NCBI RefSeq assembly: GCF_020447205.1
Contig: NZ_JAJAEL010000001.1
Span: forward strand, 43,956 to 107,955
Direction: 5' to 3'
Origin: Thalassolituus alkanivorans
GTDB lineage: Bacteria; Pseudomonadota; Gammaproteobacteria; Pseudomonadales; Oceanobacteraceae
Length of the DNA: 64,000 bases
Shown: piece after piece, positions 1 through 9,261 of the stretch
Numbering within the stretch: position 1 is the stretch's first letter
Layout of the letters: each line of letters opens with the position of its first letter
Notes under the pieces: model-generated
What the model saw: only the letters and a program-made list of their open reading frames with translations
Told to the model about the DNA's origin: nothing
Databases searched by the model: none
Made by a program: the position numbers and the translations under genes

Positions 1-756
1 GGTAAAGGTCATAAACAACAGGTCGGTATCTTTGCGCAGGTACAACTCCAGCGAGCCATCGCTGTTGATCACGGCATAGCCACTGGCGTTGGTTTCGTTA
101 AATGCCGGGCAGTTTTTGCGCTCGCGCAGGGTAACGGCGTAGAGGGCATCGTTTTTATCCAACAGGGTGATGTCACCTTCGAAGGTGCAGCCACTGCTAT
201 CAGTGCTGATGCCTTTAAACGAAGCCTTGCTGCTTAATGGCTCTACATAGAATTCATAACCGGTGGCCGTCCACTTGCCCGCCAGCAGACTCAGGGCAGA
301 GTTATTCGGCCAGGTGCCATCATCGGTCAGCACAAAACTGCCGGTGCCGGTGGCGTTTTCAAAGTCACCAACCAGCTGTGGTGAAGCTTCCACGGTGTAC
401 AGCAGGCCATTGAGGCTGTAATCCTGATTCAGACCGTCGGCCACATATTGTTTGGCGGCGGTATCATTCTGCGACAGGGTATAACCCGTCAGCGCCAGTG
501 TGGCGGTGCGGTTATCGTTATTCAGCAATGCTGTGCCGTAGTAACCACGGCTTTCATCCAGACCGTAAACGTTGCCGTTATAAATAAGCACCCGCAGGCT
601 GCCTGCCTGATCAAACTGGCCGTCCCATAAACCATTCAGGGCCAGAGTCGGATCACTGACGGTCACTCCCTGTTCGTTGGTGATCTTGTCTTTGTCTTCT
701 TCTGCAATACATCCCACCAGTAAGGTGGCGGCTATCGCCAGAGTTGCTGCGCGCAC
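1..756 (-). CDS. Putative outer-membrane lipoprotein, 3' end outside window
   Basis: Reads without a stop from a GTG at 756 to the left edge (252 codons visible), so the C-terminus is missing. A GGGAG ribosome site lies just upstream of the GTG. The N-terminus RAATLAIAATLLVGC is a short lipoprotein signal peptide with the lipobox Cys at residue 16; Ile rather than Asp follows the Cys, which predicts outer-membrane sorting. The rest is polar and rich in Gly, Asn and Thr, with short alternating hydrophobic stretches suggesting a beta-sandwich or small barrel-like fold. I recognise no catalytic motif and assign no function. It is transcribed divergently from the cupin gene at 976. Confidence 0.72.
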   Translation of the reverse strand, partial: MRAATLAIAATLLVGCIAEEDKDKITNEQGVTVSDPTLALNGLWDGQFDQAGSLRVLIYNGNVYGLDESRGYYGTALLNNDNRTATLALTGYTLSQNDTAAKQYVADGLNQDYSLNGLLYTVEASPQLVGDFENATGTGSFVLTDDGTWPNNSALSLLAGKWTATGYEFYVEPLSSKASFKGISTDSSGCTFEGDITLLDKNDALYAVTLRERKNCPAFNETNASGYAVINSDGSLELYLRKDTDLLFMTFT

Positions 757-975
757 GGAGTTCTCCCGCTTGAAAGTAATACCTGTAAAGATAGCAATCG
801 GCGGCAAATCCGCTCTCTTTAACCCACGATCCGATAAAAATACGCATTGTCTGCCGCTTTACCGGATAGTCAGCCGGATTTGCTGCTTGGGCCGCCACGG
901 CGGAGAGGAATACAATCGTCGGCTATCAGCCTGCAGCCCTGCTTTTTCATCAACGAAATACTGTCCGGAGATCCC

Positions 976-1644
976 ATGAGCGCCCAGCCAACTTTTGAGC
1001 CCATCAATATGGATCGCAGCAAAGTGGTGGTTATCCGTCAGGGCGATCAGCCCTGGCTCAGCGCACCGCAGGCGCCGATAGAACGTTTCCCGCTGGAACG
1101 TGAAGCTCCGGAGCATGGTCAGGTAACCAGTCTGGTGCGCTACCTGCCCGGCGCACGTTTTCCGCAGCATACTCACCCGCTGGGCGAAGAAATTTATGTG
1201 CTCGAAGGCGTGTTCAGCGATGAATCCGGCGATTACCCGGCCGGCAGTTATCTGCGCAATCCACCGGGTTCTGCCCATGCACCGTTTTCCGAGCAGGGTT
1301 GTCTGATCTTTGTAAAACTTAATCAGTTTGCTGAAACCGACACTGAAACCGTGCGCATCCGCCCCGAAGATCAGCAATGGCGGCCGGGTATTGGCGGTCT
1401 GACCGTGTGCCCCCTGCATGAACATCTGGGAGCCAGTACGGCGTTGGTGCGCTGGCCTGCTGGAGAGGTATTCCAACCGCACCGCCACTGGGGTGGGGAG
1501 GAAATTCTGATAATTTCCGGCTGCTTTAAAGACGAGCACGGTGAATATCCGCAGCATACCTGGCTGCGCAGTCCGCACTTAAGCCAGCACCATCCTTTTG
1601 TTGATGAAGAGACGCTGATACTGGTGAAAGTCGGTCATCTCTGA
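976..1644 (+). CDS. Double-cupin protein, ChrR-like
   Basis: A 222-residue protein with two tandem cupin domains of the ChrR anti-sigma C-terminal type. The first (about residues 50-115) has the metal-ligand pattern PQHTHPLGEE, with H65, H67 and E71/E72. The second (about 150-220) has FQPHRHWGGEE. ChrR cupins bind a metal and act in singlet-oxygen or redox sensing, but the N-terminal zinc anti-sigma domain of true ChrR is absent and no sigma gene is adjacent, so this is a stand-alone metal-binding cupin of unknown substrate. The open frame extends upstream to 847, but the ATG at 976 has a GGAG seven bases before it and starts the conserved part. Confidence 0.8.
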   Translation: MSAQPTFEPINMDRSKVVVIRQGDQPWLSAPQAPIERFPLEREAPEHGQVTSLVRYLPGARFPQHTHPLGEEIYVLEGVFSDESGDYPAGSYLRNPPGSAHAPFSEQGCLIFVKLNQFAETDTETVRIRPEDQQWRPGIGGLTVCPLHEHLGASTALVRWPAGEVFQPHRHWGGEEILIISGCFKDEHGEYPQHTWLRSPHLSQHHPFVDEETLILVKVGHL

Positions 1645-1832
1645 GCAATTGCAACAATCCGCCTGCCCTGCCTGCAGGCGGTGATCGAAAGCCACCTGCA
1701 GTCACCACCGCACCCGATAATTGTCGTCCGATCACCTGTCAGCGCTGGCCTGATGCGCCTATCCTGTTACGCATAATGAGAATAACGTACCGGTTAATAG
1801 TTTGCGGTCTGCTACCGCACTTAACATTGGGC

Positions 1833-2100
1833 TAGGGCCTGTTAACACTAATTGAATCAGGCCTGCTGAGAGCCAGTTTTTCTCAGAACAAGGAGAGAGG
1901 AGTGATATTAGCGGGCTAAATGAATGACGAACGACGACGTTAATGGGGAAAACTGGCCTCAGCCCGAAGGGTTATGGCTAAAAATTCCTCATCCAGCGTT
2001 GCTGTTCGTTCGCTTAACCCGTTAGGCCACACTCTCAGCGCCTTGTCTGAGAAATTTTTAGCCGATAACAGGCTCGTTTAATTAGTGTTAACAGGCCCTA
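1833..2100. mobile_element. MITE-like element, copy 1 (264 bp plus TA duplication)
   Basis: The element runs from 1835 to 2098. Its ends are inverted repeats, GGGCCTGTTAACACTAATT at the left and the exact complement at the right, and TA flanks both sides as a likely target duplication. Inner arms also pair (for example TTCTCAGAACAAGG near 1880 with CCTTGTCTGAGAA near 2042), so the whole element can fold into a long imperfect hairpin. It has no coding capacity. A copy about nine-tenths identical lies at 60948-61212. The TA duplication fits mobilisation by an IS630/Tc1-type transposase (inference). Its right end is 26 bases before the start codon at 2124. The remaining gap, 1645-1832, holds nothing I recognise. 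Confidence 0.85.
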
Positions 2101-2123
2101 GGTACATCATCTGCGAGGCGTTT

Positions 2124-2975
2124 ATGAACAGCAAACTGCAAAAAGCTCAGGCCATCAGTTCTTCTATGGAAATTCCCGGCCGTAAAATGGAATTTGAATT
2201 CGACCTCGATGACATTCCCAAATACTGGTACGGCGACGATGTTTTTAAATCGACGTTCATGAACGCGCTTTCCTGTCTGTTCCCTGAAGGTGAGCGCATG
2301 TTTATGGATGCCGTGCGTGATAATCAGCACAAAATCAGCGACCCGCAATTACTGCAGCAGATTAAAGGCTTTATTAAACAGGAAGCCATTCACGGCCATG
2401 AACATGCGCAGTACAACGACTATCTGAAAAAATGGAATTACCCGATCGACAAAATCATGGCCTTTGAAAAGAAAGAAAAGGTCTGGATGAAAAAATGGCT
2501 GCCGCGTAAACACCGCCTGGCAGTTACCTGTGCGCTGGAACATTTTACCGCCATCATGGCGCACCAGGTTCTGACCAACCCGGAATCAACCGAAGGCATG
2601 CACCCGCAATTTAAAGAAATGTGGCGCTGGCACGCGATTGAGGAAACCGAACATAAAGCCGTGGCTTACGATGTGTACCAACAGGCAGTTGGCAGTTACT
2701 GGCTGCGGGTTCTGACCATGATTAATGTCACCATTCTTTTCTGTCTGCGCACGTCCATTATTCAGGCGATTTTCCTGTGGAAAGACGGCCAGTTATTCAA
2801 CCCGAAAGTCTGGTGGAAAGGGTTCCGGTTCTACTTCCTGAAGCCAGGATTGGTGCCAACCATCTGGCGTGATTATCTGGATTATTTCCGCCGCGATTTT
2901 CACCCATGGATGCACGATAACCGTGAGCTGCTGGGCGAATGGGAAGCGGAACAGCAGAAATATAAAACCGTTTAA
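2124..2975 (+). CDS. Metal-dependent hydrolase-like protein (PF10118 type)
   Basis: A 283-residue protein resembling the PF10118 'predicted metal-dependent hydrolase' family of proteobacteria. It is helical and carries His/Glu clusters typical of a ferritin-like di-metal site: QEAIHGHEH (about residues 85-95), CALEHFTA (about 140) and HAIEETEH (about 175-182). Two hydrophobic stretches near 200-230 could be a membrane-associated hairpin. The biochemical role of the family is not established. The open frame extends upstream into the MITE, but the ATG at 2124 with GAGG at 2114 is the natural start. Its upstream region has been replaced by the MITE, so its promoter is probably within or created by that element (inference). 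Confidence 0.75.
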   Translation: MNSKLQKAQAISSSMEIPGRKMEFEFDLDDIPKYWYGDDVFKSTFMNALSCLFPEGERMFMDAVRDNQHKISDPQLLQQIKGFIKQEAIHGHEHAQYNDYLKKWNYPIDKIMAFEKKEKVWMKKWLPRKHRLAVTCALEHFTAIMAHQVLTNPESTEGMHPQFKEMWRWHAIEETEHKAVAYDVYQQAVGSYWLRVLTMINVTILFCLRTSIIQAIFLWKDGQLFNPKVWWKGFRFYFLKPGLVPTIWRDYLDYFRRDFHPWMHDNRELLGEWEAEQQKYKTV

Positions 2976-3006
2976 TCCGCTCATTTCAGGCTGTTTAACG
3001 GGCATA

Positions 3007-3034
3007 AAAAAACCGCGAATATCGCGGTTTTTTT
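3007..3034. terminator. Bidirectional intrinsic terminator
   Basis: CCGCGA-ATA-TCGCGG stem flanked by A6 on the left and T7 on the right. It sits between convergent genes (the PF10118-like gene and mnmE) and can serve both. Confidence 0.85.
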
Positions 3035-3099
3035 ATGCCTGAAAACGATTACCGGAGTGCTCAGAAACCTTGCTCACCCGGCTTGTCACCCATGGCTGA

Positions 3100-4494
3100 T
3101 TATTTACCAATACAGAAGCTGCCAAAAATCTCGCCCAGCAGATCATCGGCGGTGAAAGCACCGGTAATTTCGTTCAGTGCATGCTGCGCCATACGCAGAT
3201 CTTCGGCCAGCAGCTCACCGGCGGCCATGCCTTCCAGTTGCTGGCGGCCAAAATCGAGAGCCTGCTGCGCGCGGTTAAGAGCATCGATATGACGGCGGCG
3301 GGCAAGGAAACCACCTTCGGCTGCGGCATCAAACCCCATAATCTGTTTCAGGTGTTCGCGCAGCACATCAACACCCGCATTCTGTTTCGCTGATAAGGTA
3401 ATTACCGGGAAACGGCCGTCGTTATTCAGACCAATGGTCTCTGTGGATAAATCTGCTTTGTTGCGGATAACGGTTAAGCGGCCGTTATTCAACAGATCGG
3501 TCGCGGCGTCCTGCAGACCACGCTCGTCGTACAGCGCGTGCAGTAATTTCTCTGCATCGGTTTCGTTGGTGGTGCTGTCGACCATCAATAATACGCGGTC
3601 GGCTTTGCTGATTTCGTCCCAGGCGCGCTGAATACCAATACGCTCCACTTCGTCCGGCGCATCACGCAGACCGGCGGTGTCGATTATGTGCAGCGGCATA
3701 CCGTCGATGTGGATATGTTCTTTTAATACGTCACGCGTGGTGCCGGCAATATCGGTAACGATGGCACGCTCCTGACCGGCCAGTGCATTCAGCAGCGACG
3801 ATTTACCGGCGTTCGGCCGGCCGGCAATCACCACGTTCATACCTTCACGCAGCAGCGCGCCTTGTCCGGCTTCACGCAGAACCGCTTTCAGCTCCGCATC
3901 CACGGCGTCGAGCATGGCAGCCACTTTACCGTCGGAGAGAAAATCGATTTCTTCTTCGGGAAAATCGATGGCGGCTTCGACATAAATGCGCAGCTGAATT
4001 AACTGGTCGAGCAGGCTGTGTACTTTGTTGGAGAACTCCCCCTGCAATGAACGCAGCGCACAGCGTGCGGCCTGCTCAGAGGCGGAGTCGATTAAATCGG
4101 CAATGGCTTCGGCCTGGGCCAGATCCATTTTGTCGTTTAAGAAAGCGCGCTCGGAAAATTCACCGGGGCGCGCCAGACGACAACCCAGCGCCACCACTTC
4201 TTTCAGCAACAAATCGAGCACCACCGGACCGCCGTGGCCCTGCAGTTCGAGGACATCTTCGCCGGTAAAAGAATTCGGGTTGGGGAAGAACAGGGCGATG
4301 CCTTCATCCAGCACAGTACCGTCTGCCGCTTTAAACGGCCCGTAGTGGGCATAACGGGGTTTGGGCTCTATGCCGAGTACGGCCTGAGCCACGGTTAACG
4401 CCAGCGCGCCAGATACGCGGATAATGCCAACCCCGCCACGCCCCGGTGCAGTGGCTACAGCAGCAATGGTGTCGTTGTGGATAAGGTTGCTCAT
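3100..4494 (-). CDS. mnmE: tRNA modification GTPase MnmE
   Basis: A 464-residue MnmE (TrmE). With MnmG it installs the cmnm5 group on U34 of wobble tRNAs. The N-terminal tetrahydrofolate-binding domain starts with [14 protein letters not shown]. The inserted G domain has G1 [10 protein letters not shown]2 TTRD, G3 DTAG and G4 NKAD. The protein ends in the essential CIGK motif, whose Cys is the catalytic residue. The frame runs upstream to 4587, but family alignment sets the start at the ATG at 4494 (MSNLIHNDT). It follows yidC in the usual order; mnmG and parAB, often next to it, are not in the window because the cluster breaks here. Confidence 0.97.
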   Translation of the reverse strand: MSNLIHNDTIAAVATAPGRGGVGIIRVSGALALTVAQAVLGIEPKPRYAHYGPFKAADGTVLDEGIALFFPNPNSFTGEDVLELQGHGGPVVLDLLLKEVVALGCRLARPGEFSERAFLNDKMDLAQAEAIADLIDSASEQAARCALRSLQGEFSNKVHSLLDQLIQLRIYVEAAIDFPEEEIDFLSDGKVAAMLDAVDAELKAVLREAGQGALLREGMNVVIAGRPNAGKSSLLNALAGQERAIVTDIAGTTRDVLKEHIHIDGMPLHIIDTAGLRDAPDEVERIGIQRAWDEISKADRVLLMVDSTTNETDAEKLLHALYDERGLQDAATDLLNNGRLTVIRNKADLSTETIGLNNDGRFPVITLSAKQNAGVDVLREHLKQIMGFDAAAEGGFLARRRHIDALNRAQQALDFGRQQLEGMAAGELLAEDLRMAQHALNEITGAFTADDLLGEIFGSFCIGK

Positions 4495-4634
4495 CGCGGA
4501 TTCCTGAAATCTGGGCGCCGTTTTAAATACAGCGGTTTGGCTTGCGCGAATTGTACCTGAGTTAACCCGGAGGATGCAGACAATCAAAAGCCGCCGCAGC
4601 TGTTTTGAATTTTGTACATTTGGATGGCAGGCAA

Positions 4635-4660
4635 TAAAAAAGGCGCCGAAGCGCCTTTTT
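4635..4660 (-). terminator. Intrinsic terminator after yidC
   Basis: On the minus strand, GGCGC-TTCG-GCGCC followed by T6. The stable UUCG tetraloop separates the rpmH-rnpA-yidD-yidC unit from mnmE. T5 on the plus side makes it potentially bidirectional. Confidence 0.85.
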
Positions 4661-4674
4661 AAGATTCCTGCAGA

Positions 4675-6327
4675 TCAGCTGTTTTCGATCTGTTTGGTAA
4701 TCACATACTGCTGACTGATCGACAGGATGTTGTTCACTACCCAGTACAGTACCAGACCGGCCGGGAACCACAGGAAGAACACGGTAAAGATCACCGGCAT
4801 AAACTGCATAACACGCGCCTGCATCGGGTCCGGCGGTGTTGGGTTCAGCTTCATCTGAATAAACATAGAAGCACCCATGATTAATGGCAGAATGAAGTAA
4901 GGGTCCATCACCGACATATCTTTAATCCACAGGAAGAACGGTGCCTGACGCAATTCCACAGATTCCATCAGTACCCAGTACAGCGCGATAAATACCGGCA
5001 TCTGCACCAGAATCGGCAGACAGCCACCCAGCGGATTGATCTTCTCTTCTTTGTAGAGCTTCATCATTTCCTGGCCGAGCTTTTCACGGTTATCACCGTA
5101 TTTTTCTTTAATTTCCTGCATCTTCGGCGCTACTTTGCGCATGTTCGCCATCGAGCGGTAAGAAGTGGCAGACAGCTTAAAGAATGCGGCTTTAATCAGT
5201 ACAGTCAGCAGAATAATGGCCACACCCCAGTTGCCCACCAGACCGTGGAAGAAACTCAGCAACCAGAACAGCGGCTGGGCAATCCACCATAACCAGCCGT
5301 AATCGACAGTCAGATCCAGATGGTCTGCAATTTCGGCCAGACGATCCTGCACTTTAGGACCGACATACAGGCTGGCACCCACTTCAGCGGTTTCACCGGC
5401 GGCAACAACCGTAGGCGCATCGTAGAAACCAAAAATGTAGTTTCCTTTAACCGCACGGCCGTTGTAGGTGTGCTGCACATCTTTTGCAGGCACCCAGGCA
5501 GCGAGGAAGTAGTGCTGCAGGATTGCGGCCCAGCCACCTTGCTCGACTTTTTTGTACTGGCCATCTTCCAGATCGGAGAAAGTTACTTTTTCGTAGCGGT
5601 TTTCTTTAGTGGTCAGAGCTGCGCCTAAGTAAGCCGCCATGCCCATCTGTGAACCTTTTGACGGGTCAACCGAGTTATCACGCTTCAGCTGCGCGTAGAA
5701 AACACCCTGCCAGGCTTCCGCTGAGGTATTTTTGATGCGGAAATTAACATCCATCAGGTAATCACCACGACGGAAGGTGAATACTTTTTCTACCGTTGCT
5801 TTCTCAGTCTGAGTGGTCAGCACAACGCTCAGCTCATCCTGGCCATCCGCCAGCTTATACTGAGTGGCATCCGCGCTGTACAGCGCAGGACCCTGAGCAT
5901 CCACACCGTCTTTACCCAGCAGACCACTCTGGGCCACATAGGTACGGCGCTGGTTGCGCTCCATTAATACAAAAGGAACGTCTTTCTGATCAACCGCTGC
6001 CGGATATTCAGGCAACAGTACTTCAACGATTTCACCACCACGTGGGTCAATCACCAGACGCAGTACGTCGGTATCTACGCGAATCAGCTCCGCCGATGGC
6101 TGCGCCTTGGCTTCTGTGCTGACAACCGGAGCATCAACCGCTGGTTGCTCAGCCAGCTCGTCGGCACTGGCGGTGGTTACCGGAGCGTCCTGGTTTTCAG
6201 CAACCGCGGTTGCTTCAATCGGCGCTGTTACCTGATTTTTCTGACCGTAGTCATCATTCCAGGCGAGGATAAGGAAGTAGCTACTGACAATCAGGCCAAG
6301 AAATATGACCGTACGGCGGATATCCAT
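4675..6327 (-). CDS. yidC: Membrane protein insertase YidC
   Basis: A 550-residue YidC/Oxa1 insertase of the inner membrane, which inserts and folds membrane proteins with or without SecYEG. TM1 is at MDIRRTVIFLGLIVSSYFLI. A large periplasmic beta domain (about residues 60-340) follows, then the conserved core with TM segments around 350-520, including the cytoplasmic loop MQEIKEKYGDNREKLGQEMM and the region NPLGGCLPILVQMPVFIALYW. The length is normal. The frame extends 29 codons further upstream, but the start chosen is the ATG at 6327, three bases after the yidD stop. Confidence 0.97.
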   Translation of the reverse strand: MDIRRTVIFLGLIVSSYFLILAWNDDYGQKNQVTAPIEATAVAENQDAPVTTASADELAEQPAVDAPVVSTEAKAQPSAELIRVDTDVLRLVIDPRGGEIVEVLLPEYPAAVDQKDVPFVLMERNQRRTYVAQSGLLGKDGVDAQGPALYSADATQYKLADGQDELSVVLTTQTEKATVEKVFTFRRGDYLMDVNFRIKNTSAEAWQGVFYAQLKRDNSVDPSKGSQMGMAAYLGAALTTKENRYEKVTFSDLEDGQYKKVEQGGWAAILQHYFLAAWVPAKDVQHTYNGRAVKGNYIFGFYDAPTVVAAGETAEVGASLYVGPKVQDRLAEIADHLDLTVDYGWLWWIAQPLFWLLSFFHGLVGNWGVAIILLTVLIKAAFFKLSATSYRSMANMRKVAPKMQEIKEKYGDNREKLGQEMMKLYKEEKINPLGGCLPILVQMPVFIALYWVLMESVELRQAPFFLWIKDMSVMDPYFILPLIMGASMFIQMKLNPTPPDPMQARVMQFMPVIFTVFFLWFPAGLVLYWVVNNILSISQQYVITKQIENS

Positions 6328-6329
6328 GA

Positions 6330-6626
6330 TTAGGGTTTCCGTTGACAACAATTGGAGGAATGGTTGGGTAAATCGGGTACCGGATCCACACCGTGGGAAC
6401 CCCAGGGGTGACACCGGAGCAACCGTTTGAGCGCAAGATAACCGCCGCGCACAGCACCATATCGACGAACAGCTTCATCGGCATAGGCAGAGCAGGTGGG
6501 GTAATAGCGACAACGACTGGGAATAAGGGGACTGAGAGCGTAACGATAGAAAGCAATCAGGGACAGCAACACCTTAGCGCCGGGATGCGCGGCGGTTTTT
6601 TCGGCTGCCGTTTGCTTGTCTGTCAT
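6330..6626 (-). CDS. yidD: Membrane protein insertion efficiency factor YidD
   Basis: A small protein with the YidD signature [20 protein letters not shown] and a second Cys-containing segment [16 protein letters not shown]. It aids YidC-dependent insertion at the inner face of the membrane. From the ATG at 6626 it is 98 residues and overlaps the rnpA end by 53 bases. Neither this ATG nor the alternative GTG at 6572, right after the rnpA stop, has a good ribosome site. The GTG would give about 80 residues, closer to the family norm, so the start is uncertain. Confidence 0.9.
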   Translation of the reverse strand: MTDKQTAAEKTAAHPGAKVLLSLIAFYRYALSPLIPSRCRYYPTCSAYADEAVRRYGAVRGGYLALKRLLRCHPWGSHGVDPVPDLPNHSSNCCQRKP

Positions 6627-6978
6627 TGGAAGGACGCTTTAATCTGAACCAAAGGCCGTCAATCATCTCACGAATTTGCTGGTTGTCCAGTTCGGCAAGA
6701 CCAGAGCGGGCAAGTAAAACAAAATCCAGCGACGCCATCTCATGCTGATGATGCCGGAACGATTCGCGAACCAGACGTTTAATCCGGTTGCGGTCTACAG
6801 CCCGTTTGATCTGCTTTTTGGCCAGAACGAATCCGATCCTGGCCTGGTCCTGCTCATTCGGAGTTGCCAGCACCAACAGGTGAGGCGAACTACCGCGTAA
6901 TTCTGTCTTGTCGAAAACCCGTTTGAACTCCACCGGCTTGAGTAAGCGGGCACGGCGGGGAAATCCGAATTCCGGCAT
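6574..6978 (-). CDS. rnpA: Ribonuclease P protein component
   Basis: A 134-residue RnpA, the basic protein subunit that supports RNase P RNA in 5' maturation of tRNAs. Visible features are the N-terminal [19 protein letters not shown] and the RNR motif in [20 protein letters not shown]. The C-terminus is Arg-rich. The ATG at 6978 is chosen because it places [13 protein letters not shown] at the N-terminus as in relatives; a TTG at 6987 is in frame. It lies 32 bases after rpmH in the same transcription unit. Confidence 0.95.
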   Translation of the reverse strand: MPEFGFPRRARLLKPVEFKRVFDKTELRGSSPHLLVLATPNEQDQARIGFVLAKKQIKRAVDRNRIKRLVRESFRHHQHEMASLDFVLLARSGLAELDNQQIREMIDGLWFRLKRPSNDRQANGSRKNRRASRR

Positions 6979-7010
6979 CGACGGCAAACTACGCAGCGTC
7001 AGACGGTCGA

Positions 7011-7145
7011 TTAAGCAGTCAGTACGTGACGGCCTTTAGCACGACGACGAGCCAGAACAGCACGGCCGTTTTTAGTAGCCATACGGGCACGGAAACCGTG
7101 AGTACGCTTACGTTTCAATACGCTTGGTTGGAAAGTACGTTTCAT
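7011..7145 (-). CDS. rpmH: Ribosomal protein bL34
   Basis: A 44-residue protein beginning [20 protein letters not shown] and ending KGRHVLTA, a canonical L34 of the large ribosomal subunit. It is the first gene of the minus-strand rpmH-rnpA-yidD-yidC unit and diverges from dnaA across the origin. Confidence 0.98.
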   Translation of the reverse strand: MKRTFQPSVLKRKRTHGFRARMATKNGRAVLARRRAKGRHVLTA

Positions 7146-7654
7146 AACACTGTCACCCAGTTAAGTGAAAAGGGTCTAATTTTTAAGGGCGGCAATTGTA
7201 TGAGAAAGAATCAGCAATAGCAATGGTGATTTTATGTGCAGTTTCAGAACTTACTCAAACCGGTTTTTCCTGTTCACACGAAAAGATTTTTATACCTGTT
7301 ATGTTATGTGAAAGAAGAGAAGGAGTAGTTCGTTATTTTTATTCTTAGTCACGCCAATATCTGTGGGTAACCATAAAAAGTCCTTTAAAAACAAACACTT
7401 ATGGCAAGCATAAGTGGTGTGTTTAACTGCGCTTAAGTTATGCACTAGCTGCCGGTAAGTGAGGTATGGAATGTGTGTGGAATCGACAGAAAAATTCCGG
7501 ACAAGGTTATCCAGAAAACTATCCGCATGCTTTCGTCCTGTTTATCCACAGGGTTTAAGGAAGCGTGGAAAATTATCATAACTTCTGTGGATAACCATCG
7601 TCCCCTCAGTTAGAATGTGCGGCTCGCTAGAATTCAGATAACGGATATAAAGAA
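7146..7654. other. Chromosomal replication origin region (oriC)
   Basis: A 509-base non-coding gap between rpmH and dnaA, the place of the origin in pseudomonads and relatives. DnaA boxes seen: TTATCCACA at 7542-7550, its complement TGTGGATAA at 7586-7594, TTATCCAGA at 7507-7515 and TGTGGGTAA at 7362-7370. An AT-rich stretch at about 7255-7400 is a candidate unwinding element. The dnaA and rpmH promoters must also lie here, so the 7542 and 7586 boxes may autoregulate dnaA. I saw no comparable box cluster in the 104-base dnaA-dnaN gap. Confidence 0.85.
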
Positions 7655-9157
7655 GTGGCACTGACAGCTCTGTGGCAAGATTGCCTGGGACACTTGCAGC
7701 ACGAACTCCCCGCGCAGCAATACAACACATGGATCCGGCCTTTGGTGGCAAACGCCGACAGTGGACAGCTGGTTCTGAGTGCGCCTAACCGTTTTGTAAA
7801 AGACTGGGTGAAGGATAAGTACCTGCAACGCATTCAGGAAATCCTCTCCGATCTGAATGGCGGTCTGATAACCCGTGTGGAACTGGCCGTGGGTGAAGCC
7901 CAGCCGATGTTCCGGCCGCTGGCTGTCAGTCGTCCTGAGCCTGCTCCGGCTCCTGCCCAGAATGAAAACTTTGGTTTTGCCGCCCCCCGGGCGCAGGCCG
8001 AGTTTGATTACGGCAGCCAGCAGGAAGTCCCTTCTTTTAATAACACGCCGTCTTATGGCGAAGCTCCGGTTGCTGCACCGGCACCTGTTGTCAGCCGTCC
8101 TAAGCGTGAAGTTCAGGTTGAAGGGGGCATCCAGCACCAGAGTTTCCTTAACCCGACCTTTACCTTTAAAACCTTTGTTGAAGGTAAATCGAACCAGCTG
8201 GCCCATGCCGCAGCCCGCCAGGTTGCCGAAAATGCCGGCGGTTCCTACAACCCCCTCTTTATATATGGTGGCGTTGGTCTGGGTAAAACTCACCTGATGC
8301 ATGCTGTGGGTAACTATCTGCAGAGCAAAAATCCGAATGCCAAAGTGTTGTATGTGCATTCTGAGCGTTTTGTGCAGGATATGGTGAAAGCGTTGCAGCT
8401 GAATGCCATTAACGAATTCAAACGCTTTTACCGCGGTCTGGATGCGTTGCTGATTGACGATATTCAGTTCTTTGCCGGTAAAGAGCGCTCACAGGAAGAG
8501 TTTTTCCACACCTTTAACGCCCTGCTTGAGGGCGGCCAGCAGATGATTCTGACCTGTGACCGTTATCCGAAAGAGATCAATGGTCTGGAAGAGCGCCTGA
8601 AAAGCCGCTTTGGCTGGGGCTTAACTGTAGCGGTTGAGCCGCCGGAGCTTGAGACCCGTGTGGCTATCTTAATGAAGAAGGCCGAGCAGACCGGTGTACA
8701 CCTGCCCGATGATGCCGCTTTCTTTATTGCCCAGAAGATCCGCTCCAACGTGCGCGAGCTTGAAGGTGCACTGAAACGCGTGGTGGCCAACGCCCATTTT
8801 ACCGGCAGTGAAATCACCCTGCCGTTTATCAAAGAATCCCTGAAAGACCTGCTTGCGCTGCAGGATAAACAGGTCAGTGTCGATAATATTCAGCGAATCG
8901 TGTCTGAGTATTACAAAATCAAGATGTCTGATTTATTATCTAAGCGCCGCACCCGCTCCATCGCCCGCCCGCGCCAGGTGGCCATGGCGCTGAGCAAAGA
9001 ACTGACCAACCACAGCCTGCCGGAAATCGGCGATGCCTTTGGTGGCCGTGATCACACAACAGTTCTGCATGCGTGCCGCAAAATTAAAGAATTACAGGAA
9101 ACCAGCGCAGATATTCGCGAAGACTATAAGAATCTGCTGCGCTCGCTGACAACGTAA
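7655..9157 (+). CDS. dnaA: Chromosomal replication initiator DnaA
   Basis: A 500-residue DnaA with a GTG start at 7655. Domain I is about residues 1-85. Domain II (about 86-160) is a long Pro/Ala/Gln-rich linker, longer than in E. coli. Domain III is the AAA+ core with Walker [10 protein letters not shown] (about 204-212), Walker [10 protein letters not shown] and sensor motifs. Domain IV (about 390-500) carries the DnaA-box helix-turn-helix with [15 protein letters not shown]. It binds the boxes at 7362-7594 and opens the origin; dnaN and recF follow on the same strand. Confidence 0.98.
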   Translation: MALTALWQDCLGHLQHELPAQQYNTWIRPLVANADSGQLVLSAPNRFVKDWVKDKYLQRIQEILSDLNGGLITRVELAVGEAQPMFRPLAVSRPEPAPAPAQNENFGFAAPRAQAEFDYGSQQEVPSFNNTPSYGEAPVAAPAPVVSRPKREVQVEGGIQHQSFLNPTFTFKTFVEGKSNQLAHAAARQVAENAGGSYNPLFIYGGVGLGKTHLMHAVGNYLQSKNPNAKVLYVHSERFVQDMVKALQLNAINEFKRFYRGLDALLIDDIQFFAGKERSQEEFFHTFNALLEGGQQMILTCDRYPKEINGLEERLKSRFGWGLTVAVEPPELETRVAILMKKAEQTGVHLPDDAAFFIAQKIRSNVRELEGALKRVVANAHFTGSEITLPFIKESLKDLLALQDKQVSVDNIQRIVSEYYKIKMSDLLSKRRTRSIARPRQVAMALSKELTNHSLPEIGDAFGGRDHTTVLHACRKIKELQETSADIREDYKNLLRSLTT

Positions 9158-9261
9158 ATCAGCCGTCATTATGTGCTGATTTACTGTAAGACAGACTGTT
9201 TTCAAGCAATCACAGGCGCTGTTCAATCCGATGAACATGCCCAGGACCTGAGTGGAGAACC

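Noticed and set aside
1659..1681. Hairpin CCGCCTG/CAGGCGG after the cupin gene
   Set aside because: No T-run follows, so it is not supported as an intrinsic terminator; may be chance in GC-rich DNA.
3783..4345. Plus-strand ORFs across mnmE
   Set aside because: They are antisense shadows of mnmE with Arg/Pro-rich, low-complexity translations and no ribosome site.
9158..9261. Second origin candidate between dnaA and dnaN
   Set aside because: No DnaA-box-like sequence found by eye in the 104 bases.
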